Source: Caldilineaceae bacterium (GTDB lineage: Bacteria > Chloroflexota > Anaerolineae > Caldilineales > Caldilineaceae). Taken from it: a stretch of 64,000 bases of DNA. The notes under the pieces were generated by a model, which saw only the letters and a list, made by a program, of their open reading frames with translations, ran no database searches and was not told where the DNA came from. Every line of letters begins with the position of its first letter. Positions within the stretch are counted from its first letter, which is position 1. The position numbers and the translations under genes are program-made. Where the stretch lies: NCBI GenBank assembly GCA_022821585.1, contig JAJEDI010000055.1:248001-312000 (forward strand), read 5' to 3'. Below are positions 24,819 to 34,293 of this stretch, piece by piece.

Positions 24819-26624
24819 ATGAATACGAAAAGGTGGAGTACAACCACGAAGATAGTGGTATCGTCGCTTCTCGGCCTGCTGGCCGTGTTACTCCTCTACG
24901 CGTTCCGAGTGATGATCCAGCCGACGATCATCGCATTGCTGCTCACCTTCGTACTGTACCAGCCAGTGAGTTGGGTGCAGCAGCGAACCGGCTGGAGCCG
25001 TGCCACATCAATCGTTGCTGTCTATCTGCTGGTTATCCTCGTCCTGATAATTGGACCTATCATCTTCGTGCCCCGCGTGGTCACTTCAGTGGAATCGTTG
25101 CTCGTTCTCCTCGAGACCATGGTCACCGACATGCAGTCGGCTGCTCCGGGGCCCCTCCTTCCCATTTTCGGGTTCAACCTTGAAATCAACGATATTCTGC
25201 AACAGTTGGGCACTGTCATTCAAAACGTGCTGTCGCAGGCCGGCACCGGCGTCCTCGGCCTGGCCGCTACCTTTACAACCGGCGTCCTTACCACCATCTA
25301 TGTGCTTGTACTGGGCTTCTGGTTGCTCAAAGACATAATTAAGCTGCAGCGCATGGTGATGAACGCTCTACCGACCGAGTACCGGGACGATGTACAGCGC
25401 ATGACGCAGGAACTGGGCGAAATCTGGATGGCGTTTCTGCGCGGGCAGCTGGTACTGGGCCTTGTGGTCGGGTTCATGACCTGGATTATCATGTCCATTG
25501 TTGGCCTGCCCAATGCAGCGGCACTGGCGCTTCTCGCCGGCATTCTTGAGTTTCTGCCTACCGTGGGTCCTGGAATCAGCGGTGCGATCGGCACTCTTGT
25601 CGCGCTCCTGCAAGGTCCGACCTGGCTCTCAATTGGCAATATCCCCTTCGCCATCATCGTCCTCATCCTGTACGTCATCATCACGCAGGTCGAAAGCGTA
25701 TATCTCATTCCACGCCTTGTCGGGCGCCGCGTGCGCCTCCATCCTGCCGTCACATTCACAGGCATCATCAGCGCCGCTCTTGTCTTCGGAGTCCTGGGCG
25801 TACTTCTGATCACTCCGACAATTGCCAGCGTTCGCGCCCTCTTGGGCTATGTCTTCCGCAAACTGCGTGATCTGGAGCCATTCGAATCTCTGCAGCGGCA
25901 AAATGAGATCCAGATTCCCGGACTTATCGGCGGCCACTGGATTGAGGGCATTGTATTTGATCTCGATGGCACCCTGACCCATCTCGACTGGTCCCTGGCA
26001 ACCGAATTGGCCCGGCGGTTTGACCGGCTGGAGCGAATCTGGCCCGGCGACCGGCGTGAACAGTTTTTCCGTCGCTTTATGGCGTGGATGGAAGGGCCTT
26101 CACTCGCCGTCATTAGCCTCCTCACATGGCTCAGATTGCACGAAGACGCGCGCCGGCTTACGCATCGGATGCAACGTGTGCGCGGCTTCCCTCCCAGTGA
26201 AGCTCAGACATTGCGCGACGGCGTTCCCGAGTTGCTGATTGAGTTACGCCAGCAATACAAGGTGGCCCTGATCACGAACCGTTCGCGACGGGAGTTGGAT
26301 TCTTTCTACCAGCACGCTGAACTGCCCGATGACCTGTTTGACGCCGTCGTCACCAGGGACGATCTGCGTAAGCCCTCCCCCAACAGCGAGGGACTGTTGA
26401 AGGTGCTCGAGATTCTGAATCTTCCCGCTGACGCATGTCTGGTTGTTGGCGATACCGAACTGCAACTGCGCGTTGGCGAAGCGGTCGGCGCAGTGCAGGT
26501 TGGTCTCCTGTGCGGCATGGGTGCGACGCAGAACTTCAGCAATGCCGACCTGATCCTGGAAACACCGACAGACCTGATCGGCTACCTGAATCGCCCGCAG
26601 GTAATGGCGAAAATGTGGTCGTAG
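24819..26624 (+). CDS. AI-2E family membrane protein fused to a HAD hydrolase
   Basis: A 601-residue two-part protein. Residues 1-360 are a PerM/TqsA-type (AI-2E, formerly UPF0118) membrane protein: two N-terminal helices, a soluble loop, then 'FLRGQLVLGLVVGFMTW', 'GILEFLPTVGPGISGAIG' and 'LIPRLVGRRVRLHPAVT', all family hallmarks. Residues about 375-590 form a haloacid-dehalogenase hydrolase: motif I 'VFDLDGTLT' with Asp381 and Asp383, motif II 'ALITNRS' near 482-488, Lys518 in 'RKPSP' and motif IV 'VVGDTELQL' near 542. Both parts keep their key residues and there is no break in the frame. The hydrolase would lie at the cytoplasmic C terminus. Substrates unknown; a phosphatase linked to transport is a reasonable guess. 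Confidence 0.88.
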   Translation: MNTKRWSTTTKIVVSSLLGLLAVLLLYAFRVMIQPTIIALLLTFVLYQPVSWVQQRTGWSRATSIVAVYLLVILVLIIGPIIFVPRVVTSVESLLVLLETMVTDMQSAAPGPLLPIFGFNLEINDILQQLGTVIQNVLSQAGTGVLGLAATFTTGVLTTIYVLVLGFWLLKDIIKLQRMVMNALPTEYRDDVQRMTQELGEIWMAFLRGQLVLGLVVGFMTWIIMSIVGLPNAAALALLAGILEFLPTVGPGISGAIGTLVALLQGPTWLSIGNIPFAIIVLILYVIITQVESVYLIPRLVGRRVRLHPAVTFTGIISAALVFGVLGVLLITPTIASVRALLGYVFRKLRDLEPFESLQRQNEIQIPGLIGGHWIEGIVFDLDGTLTHLDWSLATELARRFDRLERIWPGDRREQFFRRFMAWMEGPSLAVISLLTWLRLHEDARRLTHRMQRVRGFPPSEAQTLRDGVPELLIELRQQYKVALITNRSRRELDSFYQHAELPDDLFDAVVTRDDLRKPSPNSEGLLKVLEILNLPADACLVVGDTELQLRVGEAVGAVQVGLLCGMGATQNFSNADLILETPTDLIGYLNRPQVMAKMWS

Positions 26625-27087
26625 AGCCGCGCACAGCCTTTTCGCAAACGCGCCGGAACCGGGCAGAAGCTGGCCTGCAAGACCAAGGCGAATACCCGAT
26701 ACTGAAAATTGCCTTGCACCAATAAAACGGCCGGCTCCGGCAATCGCTTCGCTTCTGCTCCTTCTCTGAACAGCAATTCCCCTTGACATCTGAATCGGAC
26801 GCTGTCAGCGAATTCTTGGGTAATTCCATACCCGGCGTGGTCCCTTTGCGAATTGCGTCAATCCCCCTTCCGAACTTGGATCGCTTTACTCCACAATTAC
26901 TTCCAGGTCGGGGCTATAGCATCCGAAAACCCGAAACCTGTGAATTTTCCGTCTGACTCCAACACTTCTCGCGCAAGTTGCGCTTTACGGAATGCACCAA
27001 TAGGCGTGATTTCAACGATTTGCACTCTAGCTCTGTTTTCTGGCCCACTCTGAGCGATACATCTTGGTGCCATAGTTCGGAGGAAAA
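26625..27087. other. intergenic region without a supported gene
   Basis: 463 bases between the AI-2E/HAD gene and the DUF2165 gene. A nested hairpin (attgcc ... ggcaat, 26708-26744, with gccgg/ccggc inside) could end the upstream transcript. Short open frames here have no recognisable family, start signals or composition bias. No tRNA is seen. Confidence 0.5.
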
Positions 27088-27582
27088 ATGTTCACAAGGT
27101 TATCGAAAATTGTCCTGGTATGGGCCATTGCGCTGCATACCTCACTCGTAGTGTTCAACAACCTCTCTGACTATGATTCAAACTACTGGTTCGTCGTTCA
27201 CGTCCTCAAAATGGACACGACTTTCCCTGACAACCAGGGAATGTGGCGGGCAATTGACCTGACTGCAGCACATCACTCGCTCTATTGGGTCATCATCCTC
27301 GTTGAAACAGCGGTCGCAGCGCTCTGTTGGTGGGGAGGACTGCGCCTTTTCCGCGCGAAAGACGACGCCAAAGATTTCAGTCAGGCCAAAGGCTTCGCAA
27401 TAGCTGGACTGACATTGGGAATCGTTCTGTGGTTTACGGGGTTTAACTCAGTCGGCGGGGAATGGTTCCTGATGTGGCAGTCGGATGTGTGGAATGGTCT
27501 TCAGTCTGCCTTCCGTCTCGTCGTCGTCTTCGGTTTCACCTTGCTCTATCTCGCCTTTCCGGACGTAGACCAGGATGCCTGA
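27088..27582 (+). CDS. DUF2165 family small integral membrane protein
   Basis: Predicted membrane protein of 164 residues with four hydrophobic segments (about 5-25, 67-85, 103-120, 138-157). The blocks 'LHTSLVVFNNLSDYDSNYWFVVHVL', with 'MDTTF' after it, and 'WFTGFNSVGGEWFLMWQS' are typical of DUF2165. Function in the family is unknown. ATG 27088 has GGAGG upstream. It is convergent with comEC, 67 bases away, and separate from the upstream gene. Confidence 0.85.
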   Translation: MFTRLSKIVLVWAIALHTSLVVFNNLSDYDSNYWFVVHVLKMDTTFPDNQGMWRAIDLTAAHHSLYWVIILVETAVAALCWWGGLRLFRAKDDAKDFSQAKGFAIAGLTLGIVLWFTGFNSVGGEWFLMWQSDVWNGLQSAFRLVVVFGFTLLYLAFPDVDQDA

Positions 27583-27649
27583 CCTAAGCCTAAGTGGGGC
27601 AACGTCGCACCTGAACCAGATGCTAAAGACGTTTGTTCACGACTCTTCC

Positions 27650-30307
27650 TCATTCCCAATCAGTTCGAATGGCAGTTGTCGCATCGCCCTTTTCAATCAG
27701 GTCGAGGACGGACCCCACTTCCGTCTCGACCCACATCAGTTGCCCGTCGCTCCAAATGTGGATACGTCCTTCTCGGTCATTGCGGAGAACTAGCCGCCCG
27801 TCCAGTATCTCCAGTACTTCAGAGTCCGGATGACCGTACCGGTTCTTAGCACCGACTTGGATCACCGCTACGCCGGGAGCGACTGCCTCGATAAAGCCTC
27901 TGCTGCTGCTGTGCTCGCTGCCATGATGTCCGACTTTGAGCACTTTTGCGGCAAGTGGCTGTCCTCCGCGCAGCAGCCGCTTCTCACTGGGCTGACCGGC
28001 ATCGCCCGTCAGCAGAACTGTGAACTCGCCGTAGACCAGCTTCAGGATCAGCGACCTCTCGTTCTTGTCATTCTCCTCAAAGTCCTGCAGTTCCCTTTCA
28101 GGCGGCGGCCACAACGCCCACAGCGCGACGCCGTCACCGAGATCCAGCCAGCCTCCCTGTTGAAGCCCTTCCACAGGTACATCTGCTTCCCTGAGGGCCG
28201 CCAGCCAGCTCTCTGAATCTTCGTGGCCGCGCGTGTTTTCACTAATAATAGCGTTGCCGATCCTGAGACGTTCAGGAAGGTCGGTCTGGCCGCCCACATG
28301 ATCCCAGTCGGGGTGAGTCACGATCGCGTAATCGATCTCCCGGTCCCAAAACGGCATGACCTCGCCCAGCTCCGCGAACAGCTGCTGGCTGTCATCGCCT
28401 CCATCGATCAGCAGCTGGCGTCCGCTCGGCGTCTGTATGAAAATGCCGTCTCCCTGTCCAATGTCAAGAAAGTGCACATGAAGCTGGCCGTCCGGCTGCG
28501 TCAAGGCGAACCACCACAACATCCCGGCAACCACCGCCATGGCGCCAAACATCCATGACGGGCTCGCGATGAAAGCGTCGCTCAACTTCCGCATTGACGG
28601 CGCCTCGTCGTGAGGCCGGGCGAAATATCGAACCATCCTACGCCACAGAAGCTTTGGGTAGCCTGAAATCGGTTCTCGCCAATACAGTCCGAGAATGGCG
28701 GCGTATGCGAGAGCCACGGCGCCGCCACCGAACCAGACTAACTCCACACTGGCGCCTCGAAAACTTGCGCTCCAATTCACGATGGCCGTAGTCCACCATA
28801 GACACACATATGGTATAAACAGCAACAACTGTGCCAGCTGCTCCAGGCCCGAGAGTCCAGCTACCAGAGCAAGACCGCCAAAGATCAGGATCCCGGGCTG
28901 TGCGGGTGCGATGAGGAGATTGGAGAGCAGACTGATCAAACTGAAACGACCAAAGTAGAACACAATCAGTGGGTATGTCGCTACGCTGGCCGCAACAGTC
29001 GCCAGCAGAGCATCGCGCAACAGCTCACCGACTGAATTGGGACTGAGAAAGATCGACGTGGAACCGCCCTGCAGTGCCCCCCACCGCCGCAGACCTCTTC
29101 CCAGCATGTTCCACAATGAACTGAAGCCTTCGGAAAGGGCAGGACCCAGCAAGATCAGGCCGACAGTGGCCGCACTGCTTAGCTGGAAACCCACGTCCCA
29201 GAGCATGAGGGGATTCCACAGTGTCATCATCCAGCACGCCGCGGCCAGGCTTACCAGTGCTGTGTTCTGACGACCAAGCACGGTTGCGATCACAAACAGC
29301 CCCCCCATCAAAGCCGCACGCATCACTGCCGCGTCGGCGCCTACAAGGAGCGTGTAAAGGGCAAGACCGCCCAGGGTCGGCCACAATGCGCCGCGTCGCC
29401 CAAACAGCCAGATGCCAAGACCCATCATCACACCCGTCACGATCGCCACATTGCTGCCACTGATCACGATCACATGGCTGGTGCCTGTGAGGTTGAACTT
29501 CTCGTACAGCTCTTCAGGTATTCCGGCTTCAATGCCAAGCAGCATTCCGCTGGCCAGCGCCGCGTACGGTTCCGGGAGCAGACGGTTCAAAAGCCTCTCC
29601 CCGCGAACGCGCATACCATAGACAAACTGAAGCAGGAACCCTCCGCGCGTCATCCCCGGCCGCGGTTCTACATGTGGCCGCAGCATCAGACTGTGAATCT
29701 GCTTGCGCGCCAGGTAGGCCCGGTAATCGAAGCCTTCGAAAACTGGCGGCTCCGTCAGCAGGCCTTTCACCCGTACGCTTTCACCGAAACGAAAACGGTA
29801 TTCAGCAGTCGTCTGAAGCCGCAGCCGCCCCTTTACCTTCTTTCTCTGGCCTTCGACCTCCACGGACTCCACTTCGATGTCCAACCGCTGCCGTCCATCC
29901 CCTGGAGTTGGATAGCTCGCCACGTAGCCGTCTGCGGTTGTCAACCGCCTGATGCCTTCCCCACTGTCCAGGTTATAGTAGGCGAGGTCGGTTGGCGCGG
30001 AGCAAGGCTGAGGCGGGTGCGAACCAAGACGCAAGATCCCACAAACTCCGGCCAGCACGACCGCGCCGGTGAACCAGGCAGTGAAGGTCCCGCGCGGCGG
30101 ATAAAAACCGGCCGAAGCAAGCCAGCGCATTGGCTCCGAAGAACGGGGGTTGAAGCTGGCGTCCATCCACAGACAGCCGCAGACAAGAGCCAAACAGGCG
30201 ATCCAGAAGTGGTCGCCGATGGTGCAGCCAAACCATCCCTGCTTCCAGAGAATCTGTCCGGCGGCTACGCCCAGGAGATAGGCTAAAGCAAGATATGGCA
30301 GTCTCAT
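27650..30307 (-). CDS. comEC: competence protein ComEC/Rec2 (DNA uptake channel)
   Basis: Membrane channel that carries single-stranded DNA into the cytoplasm during natural transformation, 885 residues from ATG 30307. The N-terminal helices and OB-like DUF4131 region (about 1-200) are followed by the Competence domain with many helices, including 'GTSHVIVISGSNVAIVTGVMMGLG' split around residue 275, and a C-terminal metallo-beta-lactamase domain with 'HFLDIGQGDGIFIQTPSG' and the metal motif 'VTHPDWDHVGG', plus 'KVGHHGSEHSSS'. The open frame extends to 30601 but that part lacks family character and overlaps the promoter region of the divergent oxidoreductase genes, so 30307 is preferred. No comEA or other competence gene is nearby. 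Confidence 0.93.
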   Translation of the reverse strand: MRLPYLALAYLLGVAAGQILWKQGWFGCTIGDHFWIACLALVCGCLWMDASFNPRSSEPMRWLASAGFYPPRGTFTAWFTGAVVLAGVCGILRLGSHPPQPCSAPTDLAYYNLDSGEGIRRLTTADGYVASYPTPGDGRQRLDIEVESVEVEGQRKKVKGRLRLQTTAEYRFRFGESVRVKGLLTEPPVFEGFDYRAYLARKQIHSLMLRPHVEPRPGMTRGGFLLQFVYGMRVRGERLLNRLLPEPYAALASGMLLGIEAGIPEELYEKFNLTGTSHVIVISGSNVAIVTGVMMGLGIWLFGRRGALWPTLGGLALYTLLVGADAAVMRAALMGGLFVIATVLGRQNTALVSLAAACWMMTLWNPLMLWDVGFQLSSAATVGLILLGPALSEGFSSLWNMLGRGLRRWGALQGGSTSIFLSPNSVGELLRDALLATVAASVATYPLIVFYFGRFSLISLLSNLLIAPAQPGILIFGGLALVAGLSGLEQLAQLLLFIPYVCLWWTTAIVNWSASFRGASVELVWFGGGAVALAYAAILGLYWREPISGYPKLLWRRMVRYFARPHDEAPSMRKLSDAFIASPSWMFGAMAVVAGMLWWFALTQPDGQLHVHFLDIGQGDGIFIQTPSGRQLLIDGGDDSQQLFAELGEVMPFWDREIDYAIVTHPDWDHVGGQTDLPERLRIGNAIISENTRGHEDSESWLAALREADVPVEGLQQGGWLDLGDGVALWALWPPPERELQDFEENDKNERSLILKLVYGEFTVLLTGDAGQPSEKRLLRGGQPLAAKVLKVGHHGSEHSSSRGFIEAVAPGVAVIQVGAKNRYGHPDSEVLEILDGRLVLRNDREGRIHIWSDGQLMWVETEVGSVLDLIEKGDATTAIRTDWE

Positions 30308-30449
30308 TCGGTCCGGCTTTTCCCCACGGCAGACTGGCACGGGGTGCTGACTTTCGAGGCCGTAAGTATCATACTCCACCCAGTGCCATTGAGCCGATCC
30401 GAAGTTGCGTGAAAGTCGATACGACCGTTTTTCGTCTCGTCTCATCTTA

Positions 30450-30458
30450 TGGTATAAC
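30450..30458 (+). promoter_or_regulatory. extended -10 promoter for the molybdenum hydroxylase operon
   Basis: TGGTATAAC, an extended -10 element, without a good -35 at normal spacing. The leader before the first gene would be about 110 bases. The divergent comEC gene starts 143 bases to the left. Confidence 0.4.
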
Positions 30459-30573
30459 TGAACCGATGTAGGCTCCTTGTGATTTTTCGAATTCCTCGTA
30501 ACCCAAAGCGGACTTCGATAAACTTTCCGCGCACAAAGATTCCAATACCCGAACCCATTGAGGAGGTAGTTCT

Positions 30574-31485
30574 TTGCAAGCATTTGATTTTGTAGCACCA
30601 ACTAGTGTGGACGAGGCTATCTCGGCCCTGGCTGCCGGTGGCGGAAGGGCCCGACCGCTGAGCGGGGGTACGGACCTGATTGCTCAGCTTCAGGAAGGGC
30701 GCCTTGCACTGGACACTGTCGTCGACTTGAAGCGAATTCCGGAGTTGATGGCGATCTCCATCAGCGGCGATGGCCTGACCCTGGGAGCATCGGTTGCCTG
30801 CCATTCGATCAACGCCAATCAGGCCATTCGAGACGCCTATCCGGCACTGATCGATTCGACTCACCTGATCGGTGGCACCCAGATTCAAGGTCGCGCCAGC
30901 CTCGGCGGCAACCTCTGCAACTCCTCTCCAGCCGCAGATTCGATTCCCAATCTCATCGCCCACAACGTCACCTGTCATATTGCCGGCCCCAACGGCCGCC
31001 GCTCGGTCGCAGTCGAAGATTTCTGTACGGCTCCTGGCCGGAACGTTCTCGAAATCGGCGAGTTCCTGGTCTCGCTCGAATTCCCCACGCCGCCCGCTAA
31101 CTTCGGCGCAGCCTATCTGCGCTTCATCCCGCGCAATGAAATGGATATTGCTGTCGTCGGCGCCGGCGCCTCTGTCGTCCTCAGCGATGACAAGAGCACC
31201 ATCCAGTCTGCTCGCGTCGCACTGGGCGCCGTCGCGCCAACGCCGCTGTTCGTGCAGGAGGCAGGCGACGCGTTGGCCGGTCAACCGGTCTCCGAAGAGA
31301 CACTGGCAAAGGCCGCCGACCTGGCCAAGGCCGCGGCAAGACCAATCAGCGACATGCGTGGAACGATTCCCCAGCGCAATCACCTGTCAGCTGTTCTGAC
31401 ACAACGCGCTCTGAGGATCGCTATCGACCGGGCACGAGGCACCAAAACTGTTGACGAATTGGGGAGACTGAACGGACATGGCTAA
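30574..31485 (+). CDS. molybdenum hydroxylase, FAD-binding subunit (XdhB/CoxM-like)
   Basis: Medium subunit of a xanthine-dehydrogenase-family enzyme that passes electrons from the iron-sulfur subunit through FAD. The 303 residues include the FAD-binding 'RPLSGGTDLIAQLQEG' near 29-44, 'IGGTQIQGRASLGGNLCNSSPAAD' split near 100-123 and 'RNEMDIAVVGAG' near 190. The start codon is TTG 30574, well supported by AGGAGG nine bases upstream. It overlaps the next gene by eight bases, and the three subunits follow directly on each other. Confidence 0.94.
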   Translation: MQAFDFVAPTSVDEAISALAAGGGRARPLSGGTDLIAQLQEGRLALDTVVDLKRIPELMAISISGDGLTLGASVACHSINANQAIRDAYPALIDSTHLIGGTQIQGRASLGGNLCNSSPAADSIPNLIAHNVTCHIAGPNGRRSVAVEDFCTAPGRNVLEIGEFLVSLEFPTPPANFGAAYLRFIPRNEMDIAVVGAGASVVLSDDKSTIQSARVALGAVAPTPLFVQEAGDALAGQPVSEETLAKAADLAKAAARPISDMRGTIPQRNHLSAVLTQRALRIAIDRARGTKTVDELGRLNGHG

Positions 31486-31951
31486 AAAGATCGCTGTAGA
31501 GACAACACTGAATGGTGAAGAGACTATTTTCCTTTGCGAGCCTCGTCAGACATTGCTGGAGGCGCTCAGAGACAATCTGGGGCTGATTGGCAGCAAGGAA
31601 GGCTGTGGCAATGGCAACTGCGGCGCCTGCAACGTGATCCTGGACGGCGTTCTCGTCAACTCATGTCTCGTGCTGGCGCCGGAGATCGAAGGCCGCTCCG
31701 TCGTGACAATCGAAGGTATCGCAGAAAATGGCGAGCTGCATCCTCTCCAGCAGAAGTTCCTCGAGCACGCCTCTCTGCAATGCGGCATCTGCACGCCGGG
31801 CTTTATCGTCTCTGCCAAAGCACTATTGGATGACAATGCCGACCCCAGTGAGCACGATGTCCGCCTCTGGCTGGCCGGCAATCTCTGCCGCTGCACAGGC
31901 TACGACAAGATCGTGCGAGCCGTTTTGGACGTGGCCGAAAACGACGCGTAG
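31478..31951 (+). CDS. molybdenum hydroxylase, 2Fe-2S subunit (XdhC/CoxS-like)
   Basis: Small electron-transfer subunit (157 residues) with two 2Fe-2S clusters. The plant-type cluster is bound by 'GCGNGNCGACNVILDG' with a later Cys in 'NSCLVLAPE' (about residues 40-66), and the second by 'QCGICTPGF' and 'NLCRCTGYDKI' (about 100-145). ATG 31478 overlaps the preceding FAD-subunit gene. Together the three genes encode a complete heterotrimer. Confidence 0.96.
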   Translation: MAKKIAVETTLNGEETIFLCEPRQTLLEALRDNLGLIGSKEGCGNGNCGACNVILDGVLVNSCLVLAPEIEGRSVVTIEGIAENGELHPLQQKFLEHASLQCGICTPGFIVSAKALLDDNADPSEHDVRLWLAGNLCRCTGYDKIVRAVLDVAENDA

Positions 31952-31969
31952 GGCCGAGGAGGAGATCAA

Positions 31970-34291
31970 ATGGCCGGTACGAAACAGAATGGAACTGGTA
32001 ATCTGTCCGCCAACGGTCAGAATGGCTATAAGGTCATCGGCACACGCCCTGTAAGGCCAGACGGTGTGGACAAAGTCACAGGCCGCGCCGTTTACGCTGC
32101 TGACGTGCAGATGACAGGACTGCTGCACGGCTTCGTCCTGCGCAGTCCGCACGCCCACGCAAACATTCGCTCCATCGACACCAGCAAAGCCGAAGCTTTG
32201 CCCGGCGTGCGCGCGGTCGTCACCGCCGCCGATCTGCCGGAGGCCCCAGACAGGGTAGAAGACCTGGGCGAAGGCGCCATCAACCTGAAATATCTGAGCG
32301 ATAACATACTCGCCCATGAGAAAGTTCTATACCACGGCCATGCCGTGGCTGCAGTGGCCGCGATCAACCCCCATATCGCTGAGGAGGCCGCCGCGCTGAT
32401 CGAAGTCGACTACGAACTGCTGCCCCCGGTGATGACCGTCGACGACGCGCTGGCAGAAGATGCACCGATTCTCCTGGAGACGCTGCGCACCGATTCCATG
32501 GGTGAAATCGGCACCGAGCAGACTAATCTGGCCTCCTTCTTCCGCCACCAGCGCGGCGACCTCGACGCCGGACTTGCTGGCGCACACCTGGTCGTCGACC
32601 GTACTTACCGCACCGAAACTGTCCACCAAGGGTACATCGAACCGCATGCCGCCACCGCCCTGCACAGCGCCGACGGCCAGATTACGATCTGGACCAGCAC
32701 TCAGGGCTCCTTCGCAGTGCGCGGGCAGGTCTGCGAGATCCTGAAGGTCCCGGTCTCGCGACTAAAGGTTGTTCCCACCGAGATTGGCGGCGGTTTCGGC
32801 GGCAAGATCAACGTCTATGTCGAGCCGGTCGCCGTTCTCCTTTCGGAGAAGGCCGGCCATGAACCTGTCAAGGTCATAATGAGCCGGGCCGACGTTCTGG
32901 CCGCAACAGGGCCCACTTCAGGTTCCAATATCCGCGTAAAGATCGGTGTCGATACCGACGGTAAAATCACTGCTGCCCTCGCCGAACTCTATTACGAGGC
33001 CGGCGCCTACCCCGGCTCACCTGTCGGCGCCGCAGCAAACGTGAGCTTGGCCCCCTACGCCATCGACAATCTTCAGGTGGACGGCTACGACATTATCGTC
33101 AACCGGCCGCGCAGCGCAGCCTACCGGGCGCCCGGCGGAACAAACGTTGCCTTTGCGGTTGAGAGCGTCGTCGACGAACTGGCCGAGAAACTGGGCATGG
33201 ACCCGGCTGAATTCCGCATCCTCAATGGGGCCAAAGAGAACGATCGCCGACCCGATGGCCTGCAGTACGCTCAGATTGGCCAGATTGAGACTGTGGAAGC
33301 CATCCGCGACTCGGACCACTACCAGTCGCCGCTCGAAGGCAAGTACCGAGGCCGCGGCATCGCTTCCGGCTATTGGAACAATTGGGGAGGCCAGTCCAGC
33401 GCGACCGCTGTCCTCAACCCCGATGGCACGGTCAACCTCAACGAGGCCTCCACCGACATCGGCGGTACTAGGGCCTCGATTGCCATGCAATTGGCTGAGG
33501 CGATGGATATCGAATATGAGCAGGTCAAGGCCCGCGTTGTGGATACTGACACCGTCTCCTACAACGATGTGACCGGCGGCAGCCGTACCACCTTCGCCAC
33601 GGGTCTGGCCGCCTACAACCTTGGCCAGCAGCTCCTGAAGGATATGAAGAGCCGGCTCGCCGATCAGTGGGAAGTTGCCTCTGCAGACGTACGCTACGAA
33701 GACGGCACCTTCAGCGCTGGCAGTGAAAGCGTTCCCTTCGTCGAGGCCGCTGGTCTCGTGCAGAGAGAAGAGCCCCTCATGGCCAGTTCGACCGTTCATC
33801 CGCAAGACTTCGGCCCAGGCTTCTCCACGCAGTGCGTCGACATCGAGGTCGATCCCGATACGGGCAAGATCACGATTCTCCGCTACACAATTGCCCAGGA
33901 CGTCGGTAAAGCGATACATCCTTCCTATGTCGAAGGACAGATGCAAGGAGGTGTCGCCCAAGGTATCGGCTGGGCCATCAATGAAGAGTATATCTACGAC
34001 GACGAGGGCCACCTTCTCAACGCCAGTCTGCTCGACTACCGTATGCCAACGGCCCTCGACCTGCCGATGATCGAGACGATTATGGTCGAGGTCCCCCACC
34101 CCGCGCACCCCTATGGTGTTCGCGGCGTGGGCGAGGTCAATATCGTGCCTCCTGCCGGCGCGGTCGCCAATGCAGTCTACCAGGCCACCGGCGTGCGCAT
34201 GGACAAGCTCCCTATCTCCCCGGCCAATCTCCTTGAGGCGATGTGGGCCAGGGAGGCAGAGGCAGCGGAACTGGTGCCAGGAGACGACTGA
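31970..34291 (+). CDS. molybdenum hydroxylase, molybdopterin-binding catalytic subunit (XdhA/CoxL-like)
   Basis: Large catalytic subunit, 773 residues, that binds molybdopterin cytosine dinucleotide or its relative and hydroxylates an aromatic or aldehyde substrate with water. Blocks: 'GRAVYAADVQMTGLLHG' near 34-50, 'IGGGFGGKINVYVEP' near 272-286, 'AAYRAPGGTNVAFAVES' near 384-400, and the active-site glutamate in 'GVRGVGEVNIVPPAGAVANA' near 720-739. The loop reads AYRAPG, not AYRCSFR of true aerobic CO dehydrogenase, so CO oxidation is unlikely. The substrate (purine, aldehyde or N-heterocycle) cannot be decided. GGAGGAG precedes ATG 31970. Confidence 0.95.
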   Translation: MAGTKQNGTGNLSANGQNGYKVIGTRPVRPDGVDKVTGRAVYAADVQMTGLLHGFVLRSPHAHANIRSIDTSKAEALPGVRAVVTAADLPEAPDRVEDLGEGAINLKYLSDNILAHEKVLYHGHAVAAVAAINPHIAEEAAALIEVDYELLPPVMTVDDALAEDAPILLETLRTDSMGEIGTEQTNLASFFRHQRGDLDAGLAGAHLVVDRTYRTETVHQGYIEPHAATALHSADGQITIWTSTQGSFAVRGQVCEILKVPVSRLKVVPTEIGGGFGGKINVYVEPVAVLLSEKAGHEPVKVIMSRADVLAATGPTSGSNIRVKIGVDTDGKITAALAELYYEAGAYPGSPVGAAANVSLAPYAIDNLQVDGYDIIVNRPRSAAYRAPGGTNVAFAVESVVDELAEKLGMDPAEFRILNGAKENDRRPDGLQYAQIGQIETVEAIRDSDHYQSPLEGKYRGRGIASGYWNNWGGQSSATAVLNPDGTVNLNEASTDIGGTRASIAMQLAEAMDIEYEQVKARVVDTDTVSYNDVTGGSRTTFATGLAAYNLGQQLLKDMKSRLADQWEVASADVRYEDGTFSAGSESVPFVEAAGLVQREEPLMASSTVHPQDFGPGFSTQCVDIEVDPDTGKITILRYTIAQDVGKAIHPSYVEGQMQGGVAQGIGWAINEEYIYDDEGHLLNASLLDYRMPTALDLPMIETIMVEVPHPAHPYGVRGVGEVNIVPPAGAVANAVYQATGVRMDKLPISPANLLEAMWAREAEAAELVPGDD

Positions 34292-34293
34292 GC

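Noticed and set aside
29474-30286. 270-residue open frame opposite comEC
   Set aside because: Covers the conserved N-terminal half of ComEC on the other strand and has no start signal or motif.
31970-34291. aerobic carbon monoxide dehydrogenase large subunit
   Set aside because: The active-site loop is AYRAPG, not the AYRCSFR of CO-oxidising enzymes; the general molybdenum hydroxylase call is safer.
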